This document shows, in pieces, positions 39,993-51,229 of a stretch of 64,000 nucleotides of DNA. Position 1 is the first letter of the stretch. Each line of letters begins with the position of its first letter. The DNA is from Dysidea avara (Eukaryota; Porifera; Demospongiae; Dictyoceratida; Dysideidae), in NCBI RefSeq assembly GCF_963678975.1, contig NC_089272.1:21527399-21591398 (forward strand). Direction: 5' to 3'. The position numbers and the translations under genes are program-made. The notes beneath the pieces were generated by a model that searched no databases, was not told where the DNA came from, and saw only the letters and a program-made list of their open reading frames with translations.

Positions 39993-40357
39993 ATTATTGA
40001 CTACAGCCTTTAAGGCCAATCCTGTTTTCCCCACAACCATTAAAAATGCTTTATGGTTATGTCTACATATTTTAAGTGTTATTCACTATAAGTATACAAG
40101 TGTAACTATTGACTCTTTCTAATCTGACTATACATTATCAAAGGTGTGGCTGATGTTTAAGTGTCAGTTTAATTTTAAACAGTAGCACAGTATATCAAAA
40201 TCATCTAGTATTTAATACAGTGCCATGTATGGTAAATGCCAGTATAATATTGTAAAGGTAATGTACGTAAGCTCCCATTTAATCTAAGAAGGAGAAAGGT
40301 ATGAGTGTAAGAGTTCATGTTAAATATTTACACATTCTTAAACCATTTTTTAAATTA

Positions 40358-40376
40358 ATGTTACTTTCTTTCATAG
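40358..40376 (+). promoter_or_regulatory. Likely 3' splice site in the 5' UTR of the glycosyltransferase gene
   Basis: TTACTTTCTTTCATAG, a good pyrimidine tract and AG, ends four bases before the start codon, implying an upstream non-coding exon that I could not place. Confidence 0.5.
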
Positions 40377-40380
40377 AGAA

Positions 40381-41655
40381 ATGTCACTCATCAGTTACAG
40401 TAGAGAAGGAATTTTCTTTCTGTCTCTTGTTTCACTGATAATATTAGTGTTCTGCTATAGTTATGTTGGGAATGATCCTTCAATATTAGGTGAAAGATAT
40501 AGTATTAGAGAACAATGGTCTCCAGAAAAACTTGACTGGCTGACTAGTCCAAATGGCATATACTGTCAGTGGTCATCAGATGAGTCAACAAAGTACACCA
40601 AAGTGGAACTACAGCAGTTGCAAATACTAGGGAAGTTGTTTGATATTTATAAAGATTTTCATAGAGAAGGTGTCGAGCATTTGCGTAATGGAAATAGTGA
40701 AAACGTTCGAACACTCACATGGCTCTGTGGTGATGAATGTGCTGGTTTGGGATATCGTTTCAAAGGAATTATAGTAAATCTCTTGTTAGCAATCTTCAGT
40801 GATAGGGTATTGTTATTGAAATGGGACAAAGTTTCACTGGAAAATACGTACCTATCACCTAACATGATAGACTGGCAGTATCATGATTATTCATTGACTG
40901 GGTCTTCTGTTGACCTTGGAACTTTTATAATTAAGCATACAGATGCAAAATATGACTATGAGAAAATGTGGAGTAATGCCATTGCTGGACATGCAAAGCA
41001 TCTTCAAATGTTGTACAACAGAGATGGACATTTACATGAGATTCTGTCAAGGATTTTTGCGATTAAGAATAACACTAATGGAAGATTAAAGCAAAAGTTT
41101 TTAGCCCACAGAATCCAATTGGATTTAGCTCAACTTGCATCTTTTAAATTTTTGTTTACAGTCGGTGCACAAATACAACAGCTTGCAAGTGATGTTTTGA
41201 ACAGACTCGATTTACAAGAAAAACCATATGTTGCTTTACATTTAAGAACGGGAGAATTTGATGGTAATGTTATTGAAACTAAAGGTCGATTTTCAAACTC
41301 TTTGGATAAATGGAAACATGCAACAAAATGTGCCATACAACAAGCTAACAATCTTATTGGACCAGATGGTGTAGTGGTTCTATTATCAGACAGTAAAGAA
41401 GCAAAGAAAATGTTATCAAATGAGTACCACCAAGTGAAGGTACTAGATAATCAGATAGTACATGTAGATAAGACAGCTCATCTAACTAACAGCAGCATGC
41501 TTGATACCTGGCAAGATGTTCTTATAATGGCAGAAGCTTCTCTTGTAGTACATGGTCATTCTTCCTTTCCAGAAGTAGCATTTGCTTTTTGTGGAATACC
41601 ACTTTCTAGAACTATTAGTTATGAACATGGTAGATGTCACTATTGTCATGCATAG
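40381..41655 (+). CDS. Fucosyltransferase-like type II membrane glycosyltransferase
   Basis: A single uninterrupted 424-codon frame. Residues 10-29 form a hydrophobic signal-anchor after a short tail with few charges, the layout of a Golgi/ER type II enzyme. The catalytic domain shows CGDECAGLGYRFKGIIVNLLLAIFSDRVLLLKW (given here in two parts: CGDECAGLGYRFKG, then a hydrophobic strand to LLLKW), a nucleotide-sugar transferase start like GLGNR/GMGDR in fucosyltransferases; VALHLRTGEFDG, like the HxRxG donor-binding motif; VVLLSDSKEAKKML; and a C-terminal block DVLIMAEASLVVHGHSSFPEVAFAFCG, like the SxAD..VGTHSSF end of GT-B fucosyltransferases. It probably transfers fucose to glycans or protein in the lumen; linkage and acceptor are unknown. 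It lies between the two copies of the 33285/43308 duplication. Confidence 0.72.
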   Translation: MSLISYSREGIFFLSLVSLIILVFCYSYVGNDPSILGERYSIREQWSPEKLDWLTSPNGIYCQWSSDESTKYTKVELQQLQILGKLFDIYKDFHREGVEHLRNGNSENVRTLTWLCGDECAGLGYRFKGIIVNLLLAIFSDRVLLLKWDKVSLENTYLSPNMIDWQYHDYSLTGSSVDLGTFIIKHTDAKYDYEKMWSNAIAGHAKHLQMLYNRDGHLHEILSRIFAIKNNTNGRLKQKFLAHRIQLDLAQLASFKFLFTVGAQIQQLASDVLNRLDLQEKPYVALHLRTGEFDGNVIETKGRFSNSLDKWKHATKCAIQQANNLIGPDGVVVLLSDSKEAKKMLSNEYHQVKVLDNQIVHVDKTAHLTNSSMLDTWQDVLIMAEASLVVHGHSSFPEVAFAFCGIPLSRTISYEHGRCHYCHA

Positions 41656-43307
41656 TTTAATTAACAATAATATTTTGCACACATTAATTAAACTCTCTTT
41701 GTCATACAGTAGAGAAGTAATGTATAGTAGGGGTCACAAAAATTTATGCTTTCCTAGTTGCCATAAAATATCCCTCAAAATTCAGCCTCACCTTTCCTTC
41801 ATGATGACTTGGCAGTATTGGTTAGGTACATAATTAGGCCTGGAATCACCTTCAGGGTTACTCAAAATAAGTTACTACAGAAAATGTTAAAACTTTTAAC
41901 ATTTTCTAATTGCTGATTGATTCCAGCAACGAGTATGGTAAATGTTGTGGGGCTTGACTGTTTTTGACATCTGAGACATTCTTTTTTGCCTACCATTGAG
42001 CTGCAGTGCGTGCACCATGATTTGTCCTCTTTTATGTCCATTTCTTTCTCCACTATGTATACCATGTACAAATTTAAGTGGAGGAAGTTCCAGATCACAA
42101 CTGCATAGCTCTTGGTAGGCATGACTGCATGTTGCTACAGGCCTGTATTCAGCAGCCAATACTCTGACTCACAGGTTTCAGCCATTTTGCAAGTTCCTAA
42201 ACCACACTGATGGATATTTCTCGCCTTAAATTTTAGTCGATACTGAGGGCGATTAATGACTGGGCGATCAGTGAGACACCTTGACAGTCCCTTGTAAAAA
42301 AAGTAAGTGAAGAGGTAGGACATGTTCTACATGCTGCTTGTTTCAGTAACACATTGCTATTTGGTATTTTATGTTCTGTTTCAATAGTAGGAATACAGAA
42401 CTAGCAAGCAATGGGGTTCACTAGGGGCTCAGTAAAGATTGGACATTACGTATACCATAATAATGTGAAATGGTTTGGGGGATAAGTATTAACTTAAATA
42501 TAACTGAGTGGTGTCTACTTGTATTGACATTAATCTGAAAATTGTTTGAGTGTACAAACTTTTGTGAGCTGTGTGATTTGAAAGACTGTTAAAGTTTCAA
42601 AAAAAAACTATTGTTCATCAGATGAAATTTTGTTTGCACTCACTGAGCCTGCATGCTCACAAAAATATAAATGTTGTCTTTTTGGAAAATATTTTGGACA
42701 TATACATGCAGTAAGAGAAATACTGTAGGAATGTCCATGACTACATCATAATTATTTCATTTGCCAAACCAGTAATGATTGGCAAAATTATGTATACGAG
42801 GTATAGATATATGAAATGAAACATGAGATGATATTTTGTCTATAACACTTATGTTAATGTATACCATTGAGGCATAGCTACATCCCACTTATTCACTTTT
42901 ATCTGAGGAATTCGCTTTTCATACTGAAATGCAAAATTTCTGATTTTCCTTATAGGCCATATCAAAGAAAAATGGTATTAGGCATACTACTAAGTGACTA
43001 ATTGTACTACATTCCAGAAATATTAATCATGGACAAGTGACTGAACTGGCCATTTTGATTCTATTTATGCTGTGTTCTACCTGTTAAACTTCACACTATG
43101 GAGAACAGCATGCAAAGCACACCCCAGACCCCTCTAAATTTAAGTGTGCATGCAACAGAAAACTTGGAAACTCGTCACCAAAATTCCTGGAGCCGCCATG
43201 CCAAAAAAGCTGCAAAACAAAGGGTAGGTTACTTGGTTGCCAAGAAATGGCTGCAATATAATGTTTCATTAACATCAATCAATTGCTTAATATGACATTT
43301 CTTGGGA
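41656..43307. other. 3' flank; repeat A-like fragment, otherwise gene-free
   Basis: At about 41780-41830 TTCAGCCTCACCTTTCCTTC-ATGATGACTTGG resembles, in inverted orientation, the 3' part of repeat A at 61750-61805. No coding gene was seen in the rest. Confidence 0.35.
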
Positions 43308-44399
43308 AAGTCAAACATTCATTTAATACCATAAATATTAGCTAACCAGAATGCATAGCACTGTATGGGGCAAGCCTTGTTTAGATAGCTATTGCAATTT
43401 GGTCAATAAAAGTCATTAATTATGCCACAAAGAACATTACGACATTGAAAATATGATAATATACAGTGACAAACGTGGCAACTTAAGCATAATAGCTAAC
43501 ATGCATGATAAGTATGCCCTACCATCATGCATTCCATGTATAATTGTACACTATATAGTTATAATTGTACAAACCATGAAACACATCACACATACCAGTA
43601 TGCATGGACTCACAGTTGACAAGTCAGCTCATGGAACATGAAGAAATAGTGAAATATATAGTAAGACCGGAGTATTTAAATTATAGTGAAGCCATAATAA
43701 CTATTAGAAAGCATATAACACTGCTTGGTTAGTCAAGTGGTTTGGTAGTTGTGTGTTTGGGTCTATATTTTAATTGCTTTCCCAGGAAACAATGTTTTCC
43801 AAGAATTGTGCAAGGACCTTTCAATGCTAGTCTTGCAAGACATTCCTTGGCTAGTTCATCCTTAGCTAAATGGGAGATGAATGTATAATCCAATCAACCA
43901 AACAAGCTACATGAATCCATCACAGCTATTCTCATATGGTGGGGGTTTGCCCCAATAAAGTCTAGCAGAAGTTCTGCAAAGGTGTGAAGGTGGAGTTGTA
44001 CCATAATAATTACCATTCCAAATCAGGAGGGTTAAAGTCACCTGCTGCTATCCAAATTGGTAGATTTTCCTAAGTGTTTAGTCACATTTTCAAGACTGCA
44101 TGATAAGCTAAATTAGAAGGTCTAAAACTGTTTGCTGCAATGACATAGACAAACTGGATCTTTGTTTGAGAGAATTACGTATACTGTATCTTGTGTTTAC
44201 AATCTGTTCTGTAGAGCATTCGATAACATCACACGTATACATAACTCTATGAGAGCTCCTCTGAAACCATCATATAGCTAGATTATACACTGTCAATGGT
44301 ATGCTCCTGCGGTCACTTATAGCTACCATGATGTACACTTATATACTTCACAACATACTTCTGAAGCATGTACATCCTATAAACTAAATAACTGCAGGG

Positions 44400-44835
44400 A
44401 TTAACTTCACTTTATGAGTGTACGAGATAATTAAAATGATACAGCATAGAGCTGCTCATTTTGTTTTTAATGAATTCTCAAGATATGCTAGTGTAACTAA
44501 TATGATAAACAAGCTAAAGTGGGCAACACTTCAATGTCGAAGAGATATTGATAAGTTGATTTTGTTTTACAAGATGCTAACTGGCCATGTTAGTCTCGAC
44601 TTTCCAAAACTATTTACAACCTAATACATCTAGTGCACGTGGTCACAACTCAAGATACAGGCAAGTCCCTACCCGAATTTACACATACTTTCACTCCTAC
44701 TTACCCTCAACCATCCAGTTATGGAATTTACTTCCTCCTGGTGTTATACACTCACAATCTTTAACTGACTTTAAGAACAATCTATATGTATTATAATCAG
44801 TAATTGAGGTCTGTACATTACCCCCAAATCATAGA
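44400..44835 (+). pseudogene. LINE fragment, C-terminal end of ORF2
   Basis: Two adjacent frames (44418-44624 and 44587-44796) show IQHRAAHFVFNEFSRYASVT, INKLKWATLQCRRDIDKL and then STIQLWNLLPPGVIHSQSLT, the usual end of jockey/CR1-like reverse transcriptase proteins. One frameshift separates them. GTCTGTACATTA after the stop matches the LINE tail at 53680-53700. Confidence 0.75.
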
Positions 44836-44844
44836 TATATTAAC

Positions 44845-45669
44845 CAGGGGCGGAGAAATAGGGGATCAGAGGGGGCAACCACCCCCCACTTTTACAAGTG
44901 GAGGGGCAGTGCCCCCTCACTTTTTCCAATGCCCAGTTGCCAAAGTAAAGCAACTATTTTAGTCATTAGCCAACTTACTTTGCCTTCAGTTTATTTACTG
45001 GGATTTGTGCTAAAGATTATGCAAGCATGAAACACTGTGCTGGGAGTGCACGAGATCGATATACTCTAATAGAGCAGTCACCTAACTACTCTAATAGAAC
45101 ATTCAGTGGAATCATTATAAGTTTTCCCTGCTATTATGCTATATACAATTAATCCAATGTCTTCACTAACACTTAATTATATCTATATGTATATAATCAA
45201 CAGCATGAGTCTATCTGAAATACCTTCATTTACTGATGTATTATTTCCATCAACTATTACTATGTGGAACAGTTTACCATCATCGGTGGTTAAAGCAGAA
45301 TCTTTTAATCAATTTAAGAACAACATTGTAAATTTGTACATATAATACTTAATCTGAGTTCAGTACTTAACACAATATAATAGTAATAATGTATCTAATT
45401 GTACAGTGTCTCAATGATGGTCATTACATAGGAGTATCCTATTCAAGTACACATGTTCCACTGAAAATGCTCTCAGATTCAATCTCAAAGCATCCAAATC
45501 TCAAAATTTTCCTGTGGGGGCATGCCTCCAGATCCCCTTGGCATTGCCATGCTTTGCATGCTAGAGTGCAAAGCACACTATTAAAGGTACAGTTAATGAT
45601 TTTAAAACACTTTGTAACTTACAGCCAACCCACATGACTTGCCCCCACCCCACTTTTTCTCCGCCCCTG
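44845..45669. mobile_element. Non-autonomous hAT-like element with CAGGGGCGGAG ends
   Basis: Ends CAGGGGCGGAGAAATAGGGG and TTTTTCTCCGCCCCTG, flanked by an 8-bp near-duplication ATATTAAC (44837-44844) / ATACTAAC (45670-45677), the hAT length. It contains GGGGCAGTGCCCCCTCACTTT, two 11-mer motifs (exact at 45064-45074, near copy at 45089-45099) and a piece of LINE. Confidence 0.75.
45150..45345 (+). pseudogene. LINE ORF2 C-terminal fragment inside the hAT-like element
   Basis: The frame ending at 45345 reads FTDVLFPSTITMWNSLPSSV and VKAESFNQFKNNI, the same terminal motif as in the LINE fragments at 44400 and 46929. Confidence 0.7.
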
Positions 45670-45756
45670 ATACTAACCCCAGCTGTGTTTATTTTTTTCA
45701 ATTATTTTTTTAAGTTTATCTATGCCGGCCCAAATAACCTGCATGCTTACATGTCG

Positions 45757-45792
45757 CATAGATATACTAACCCCGGAGTTAGTATATCTATG
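45757..45792. repeat. Perfect 15-bp hairpin sharing ends with the gene 2 start hairpin
   Basis: CATAGATATACTAAC and GTTAGTATATCTATG around CCCGGA. Its outer CATAGATA/TATCTATG ends are those of the 17025-17068 palindrome. Confidence 0.85.
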
Positions 45793-46046
45793 ATGTACGC
45801 GTGGATGCGTATATATACGGAAACCGTCTCACTTTCTTACAAGTGCCCGCGGGCGCCCCCTGCGCGTATCACCATTGATACCACAATTGGTTCCATCCCG
45901 GGTTCCAGACAGTAGATGCCCTTATCTAAGGAATTATTTATACCCGTTATTCAACCTGAACTGGCGGTATACTGAGATACGGTATGTATGAGTTTTGTGG
46001 AGTATAGTGACGTACATCTGTAGGTGTTTGAGCGTACTGATATGTG

Positions 46047-46153
46047 TAGGTTATCGCACAAATCGAGGTATCTTCGCTATTTCGCCCTCGGTGATTATTG
46101 TGCCATTCCTCAGGTCTCTAAAATAGCGAAGATACCGTGGATTTGGGCGATAA
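46047..46153. repeat. Foldback hairpin in duplicated segment copy 2
   Basis: GGTTATCGCACAAATCGAGG and TATCTTCGCTATTT pair with AAATAGCGAAGATA and GGATTTGGGCGATAACC. Absent from copy 1, so inserted after duplication. Confidence 0.7.
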
Positions 46154-46572
46154 CCAATTTAGATTCGTACGGCTCTGGTCACTGTGGCTTCCTGATCGAA
46201 TTAGTGTTAAAATAACTGGTAGGTTTCCTAGATGAGTACAATCATCTCTATTATCCAGCGATGTTTTCTTCACATGATTTCTGATGGCTGTTGTGACTGG
46301 AATCCAGCTAAACACGTGACGCATGTGACAAAAATTTTTGTCACGGCTATCTAACCAGTTTAGATACCTATCCGCGGGTATCTATTGGATTTTAAATACC
46401 TCATTAGCGACCAAACTTCAAAGCATACTATATATGCGTACCATAGTCTAATTACTATAGCTATATTTGTCAAAGTCTAAATACCGAGTACAATCTGCCT
46501 AGGGCCTCATAGCAAACGGGGTCTCAGTGTCCGAGCTTCAAGCATTGATCTCGGCATTGATCCTCTAGTTTG

Positions 46573-46771
46573 CAGGGATGTGCCCAGGTTTAGAATAGTG
46601 GTGGCTATAAAACAGACTTGAGGTTTAGGATGGCTATAATTACAAAAGTTAGTGGTGCATTTGTACTGAATGGTGAGTAATAGTGGTGGTTATTTTTGGT
46701 TGAGTGGTGGCTATTTTATCTGAGTGGTGGTTGGTCCCGACCACTGCCGACCATTGTGGGCACATCCCTGA
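46573..46771. mobile_element. Small TIR MITE with 6-bp target duplication
   Basis: Ends CAGGGATGTGCCCA and TGGGCACATCCCTG, flanked by AGTTTG on both sides (46567-46572 and 46772-46777). The interior is made of AGTGGTGGCTAT-like repeats. The other duplicated copy lacks it (about 35715). Confidence 0.8.
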
Positions 46772-46928
46772 GTTTGACCTCATCTCTTTTTAACACACAC
46801 CAGGTGCATGGCACGGTTTCGCATATACCTACTTGTAGTAGCGCCTGGCCAGTAAGTCTGAACCATGCGTCGTTCTATTGTGAATCTCGTGTCGTTTGCT
46901 ACAGTAATCAGGCCTCAATGGAAGTTAT

Positions 46929-47434
46929 GACAAGCAGCAAATAATGTTAGAGCTTTCTTGCAAAGAATCTAAAACGTTGTCTACCATCAGTTAAGACAAA
47001 ATGTTATGAATCTTATGTGCGACCCATTCTAGAATACTGCTCCACTGTGTGGACTCCACACACATTACAAGACAGTCAGAAATTTGAATCAGTTCAGCGC
47101 CGTATGGCCATATTTATTTTTATATAATGATAATTCATACACCTCCAGTGTCACTCACATGCTTGAAAATCTTCATTGGGCCACATTAGAACAACATGCT
47201 CAAACTAAGCTAGTTACACTGTACAAAATTGTTAACAACATCCTTCATATTCCTACTCATAACAAACCATGCCACCATATCCGATACGAAGCCATCATAC
47301 CCATCACTTTTATGTACCTCCAGTTAGAATACAAAATATAAACTATCATATTTCCCTTCAAGTGTTGTACTCTGGAATGCTTTACCAACAGACACCGCTC
47401 TGGCGCCCGACCTTGAGTCTTTTAAAGATAGATT
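46929..47434 (+). pseudogene. LINE ORF2 C-terminal fragment, 5' part of the split copy
   Basis: Translation shows SYVRPILEYCSTVWTPHT and KFESVQRRMA, then after a frameshift HMLENLHWATLEQHAQTKLV, and ends in VVLWNALPTDTALAPDLESF. This is the end of a jockey/CR1-like reverse transcriptase. It is cut at 47434 by the gypsy element and continues at 53604. Confidence 0.8.
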
Positions 47435-47657
47435 TGTAACCCGGGGTGTCACACGCGAGCCTTAAATACGTCAGGAGCGCCTCGAGTCACAGTACAATTC
47501 AAGTTATTATCACACGTGTCTCCTCACAAACTACACAGCACACATGACACAAAAGTGTAACGAGATCCGTTTTCTATACATTACATCACTACACATTACA
47601 TCACTACACATTACATAACTACTTATAATTGTTAGAGTTATATACAGCAGTGTTACA
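47435..47657 (-). repeat. 3' LTR of the gypsy element
   Basis: 223 bp, TGTAACCCGGGGTG... to ...CAGCAGTGTTACA as read on the plus strand. It differs from the other LTR at about five positions (three or four in CpG context) and by one extra 15-bp unit in an ACATTACATCACTAC tandem. Confidence 0.95.
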
Positions 47658-47676
47658 TCACTCCCCCTCTCAAGTA
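47658..47676 (-). other. Polypurine tract of the gypsy element
   Basis: On the minus strand TTGAGAGGGGGAGTGA directly precedes the 3' LTR, where plus-strand DNA synthesis is primed in LTR elements. Confidence 0.8.
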
Positions 47677-47679
47677 AAG

Positions 47680-48552
47680 CTAGTCCCTAGCTTGTGAATC
47701 TAACACCTTGTATGAAGGTTGAGGGTGTCTTCGTAGGTTATAGGAGACAGTGTTCCTTCTATGGGTCATCACAGGATGAGATGCGTTTGACTGTGTTGTT
47801 TGTTGACAATCATCGTGGGTGATGGTCAATTCATCACTGGTTTCTACATCTGGCTGTTCCGATTCACTTGTGCTCTCGTCCTCATCTTCCAAGTCATGAT
47901 CACCTGTTTCAACCATTTCTCTTTCTCCATTCAAAGTATACATACTGTTCTGGTCTGTAGTAGTACTCTGATCCTTTTCAGATGACCACTGATCTGTTAA
48001 CATATCTTCAACCCACTGTGGTGATTTTCCTAGTCCACGTCTGCGCCTCCCATACCAATAAAATCCTCCTGGAAAATTACAGGGGCATGCCTTTACCCGT
48101 GACTGGTGGATCATAATTCGTGGATCTTGAGGGAAGTACACATTTGAAACTTCCACATCTGGACCTTTAATTTCAGTTACACGGAAAGGCCCATGCCAAG
48201 GGCGTGAAAGTTTTCGATTTTTTCCAGATTCATCTGCTGGGAAGCGGACTAAAACCCAGTCCCCAACACGAGCTTGCAAGGGTCTAGCATTCCGATCATA
48301 TTGTTTCTTGTAGCGCCGTTGGGCCTGTTGTATTGAGGATGTAGCAGTACGTCTTGCAAATGATAATGCCAGTGTTAACTCTTCTCTATAATCAGTCACA
48401 TCGGATATTTGCAGCTGTGAAGGTGGAAGAAATGCAGCTTCTGTTGGTGTTCGACAATCCATCCCAAACAAGAGATAAGACGGTTTCTCTCCAGTTGACT
48501 CGTGTGGCGTATTACGGTAAGCATACAATGCACCAAACAGGTAGCGTCCCAC
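47680..48552 (-). pseudogene. Gypsy integrase C-terminal part
   Basis: 290-codon frame with NTPHESTGEKPSYLLFG (end of the catalytic core), a basic linker, GDWVLVRFP and RPWHGPFRVTEI, the GPY/F-like chromatin/DNA-binding module, then an acidic tail. It is in a different frame from the catalytic core upstream; the change lies near 48550. Confidence 0.85.
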
Positions 48553-49514
48553 TGATTTCCATATGTGGCAGCATGTTTACGCAAAATTGTTTTTAATGTC
48601 CGATTGAATCTCTCAACCATTCCGTCGCATTGCGGATGGTATGCAGTGGTGTTCAATTTTTTTATGCCCAACATTTTGCACAAATCTTGCATAAGGTGTG
48701 ACAAAAGGTTAGTACCCCTGTCAGAAAGCAGTGCTTCAGGCACCCCAAACAGTGGAACAACTTCTTCAACAAGCAATCGAGCCAGTCGAATGGCCTTCTG
48801 ATCTTGAACAGGAAATACAAGTGGAAACTTAGTGAGAAAATCTTGAAATACAACAACATGTCGATTTCCAGCTTCAGTGGGAGGTAGATCCATGTTGTCT
48901 ACACCAAGGATTTGGAACGGCCGTGACACTGGGATGGGTTGGAGAGGTGGTTTATTGACTCTACCTGAAGGGTTGACTATAGCACACTGTGGGCAGGAAG
49001 AGCAGTGGTTAAGGACATCACTGTACATACCTTGCCACCACCAGTGGTTAACTAATGTCTTGTACAGTTTTTCTCCTGAGAAATGGCCTGACAGTGGGCC
49101 ACTGTGGTACTCTTCCATCACTTGCTGACGTAAGTGTGAGGGAACTACACATCGCTTCCGATCTTGCTTGGTTGAGTCCAGAAAATAAAGAATATCATCT
49201 ATTATTGTAAATGAAAGTGACTGCGCTGCTACTTTTCTAGAATGTTGAGCATCACTAGGCAGAGTGCCATCAGTCAGAAATAATATCATCTGGTTTACAA
49301 AAGGGTCTTTCCTTTGCTCTCTGGCTAGATCTATATTGTGTGGCATTCTTACTGTGATGGGTTCAGCATCAAGAAGATCAGTAATAGCTAGTGATGATGA
49401 CTCTAGCTGTGCAATCTGTACAGAATCATCAACTGCATGGTCTGGAGGAGCAGTAGCCACAGGGCACCGGGACAAGGCGTTAGCACTAGCATTTTCTTTT
49501 CCCGGGTGGTACAC
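48396..49514 (-). pseudogene. Gypsy integrase zinc-binding and catalytic core
   Basis: 372-codon frame. An HHCC zinc finger (H...SGHFSGEK... CSSCPQC) is followed by the DDE core: D in LGVDNMD, D in LLSDRGTN, E in MVERFNRTLK. It begins with the end of RNase H (YHPGKENASANALSRCP) and loses the correct frame near its 3' end. An in-frame TGA separates it from RNase H at about 49525. Confidence 0.9.
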
Positions 49515-49529
49515 AATCTTGATATCTCA

Positions 49530-50126
49530 CAAGCCACTACTAAAAAGCTTACTCCACCACCTAGCATGCTTACCACTGGCACTGGGTGTTTCCAGTACAG
49601 CTCTAACTGCCGAGTGGTCAGTATATACAAGCACATCATGTCCATATAGGTAAGCATGGAAGTGAGTTACTGCTCAGACTACTGCAAGTGTCTCCAGGTC
49701 AGTAATAGCATATCGTTTCTCTGTGGGAGACAATGCCCTGCTGGCATATGCGACAGAGTGGAGTTTGTTATCAGGCTGTTCTTGCAATAGAATAGCACCT
49801 AGACCATGCTGGCTGGCATCAGTCTCTATTACAAAACGCTTGTCAAAACTTGGGTAGCACAACACTGGGGAGCTGATGAGACATTCCTTCAATTGTTGAA
49901 AAGCAGTTTGGCACTGAGGTGACCATGTGAAACTAGCTCCTTTCTGCGTTAGGTTATGCAGTGGCTGTGCAATCTGTGCAAATCCTTTGATAAATCGACG
50001 ATAGTAGGATGTCAAACCCACGAACTGGCGAACTTCTTTAACTGAGGTTGGTACTGGAAAATCTTTAACTGCTGAGACACGTGCTGGATTTGGTGTGATT
50101 CCATCAGGTGTGATGACATGGCCCAA
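49530..50126 (-). pseudogene. Gypsy RNase H and RT connection domain
   Basis: The frame includes LGHVITPDG, VRQFVGLTSYYRRFIKGFA, FVIETDASQHGLGAILLQ (first catalytic Asp) and SPTEKRYAITDLETLAVV. A TGA interrupts it at about 49672, after which VYTDHSAV (another catalytic Asp) is readable. Confidence 0.9.
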
Positions 50127-50200
50127 GTATTCAATGTCTTGACGTATGAAGTGGCATTTAGATGGTTTGAATTTAAGCCCAGTATCTGCAAAGCATTGAA

Positions 50201-50962
50201 TTACCTGGCAGAGGTGACGTAGATGGTCATCGAAACTCTCTGAAAAATAAGAATATCATCTAAGTAAGCTGATGCAAAAGTTGGGCCAGTTTGTGGATGG
50301 ATAGACATTAGGATCTGCTGCATCATTTGTTGAAAGACAGCAGGCGCATTGCGCAAGCCAAATGGCATGACATTAAACTCATAGAGTCCTTTGTAGGTAG
50401 TGAAAGCTGTCTTTTCTCGTGATTGTGGAGCTAATTGTACCTGCCAGTAGCCAGCAGCAAGATCTAACGTAGAGAAATATTTGGAACGTTCTAGCTGATC
50501 CAGGAGGTCGTCAATTCGCAGAAGAGGAAATTGGTCAGGTTTTGTGATTGAGTTTATGTCCCTATAGTCAACACAAAAACGTAAGGTACCGTCCTTTTTC
50601 CTTACGAGAACTACTGGGCTTGCCCAAGGGCTAGATGAAGGGCGAATCACACCCTGCTCCTGCATCTGCAGTAGTTGTCTTGAGATTTCCTCTCTAGCAG
50701 CAAAGGGGGTCCTGCGAGCATACTGGCGTTTAGGTGCAGCATCACCTGTATCAATGTCCATTCTAATCAAGTCAGTCTCACCTCGTTCCCCATCCTCGAG
50801 CACAAATGCATGGTGAAAATCCAGTAGTAACTTCACTAATCGGTCCTTGTCCTGTGGCTGTAAGGTGGGACCCTCTGCTGTTAGCAATGTGGCTAACTTC
50901 TTCTTCCTGGAGGTAGAATCTAAGGTTGATACAGACATAACATCAGCTGATGTATTTCCCAC
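50201..50962 (-). pseudogene. Gypsy reverse transcriptase
   Basis: 253-codon frame with the fingers/palm motifs SSPWASPVVLVRKKDG, RFCVDYRDIN, FSTLDLAAGYWQV, TAFTTYKGLYEF, MPFGLRNAPAVFQ and the catalytic YLDDILIF. Just after the YLDD box the frame changes (about 50240) and ends. A TAG at about 50987 separates it from the upstream spacer, which is otherwise in the same frame. Confidence 0.93.
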
Positions 50963-50986
50963 TCCTTGCTGTACACCTTGGGACTC

Positions 50987-51229
50987 CTAATCATTATCTT
51001 GTGCAACAACACTTACTTCACTTGTTCGACCAATCCAGCAACCCTTCAATAACTTCTGAGTTAGTGGTGTGGTGTTGGTAATGACTACTTGAGCTTTGTC
51101 ATTTGATGTGACTTGAAGTAAAGAGTTACCAACATACAACCCATCATTAGCACCACAGTCATAAGGTTCAATCAAAAACAATTCCTTGGATGGCAAGCTA
51201 CTCTCGAGTTGGACTCTCGAGTTGGACAC
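50987..51229 (-). pseudogene. Gypsy protease-RT spacer
   Basis: 80-codon piece between protease and reverse transcriptase (...ELFLIEPYDCGANDGLYVG...). A 13-bp tandem duplication, TCTCGAGTTGGAC at 51202-51214 and 51215-51227, throws the preceding frame out here. Confidence 0.75.

Larger units (their letters stand above)
43308..46925 (+). repeat. Duplicated segment, copy 2
   Basis: Counterpart of 33285-35890. It carries later insertions: a LINE fragment and a hAT-like element (44400-45800), a hairpin at 46047 and a small TIR element at 46573. At about 43725-43800 the segment that in copy 1 reads forwards at 33689-33776 is present in reverse orientation. Confidence 0.7.
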
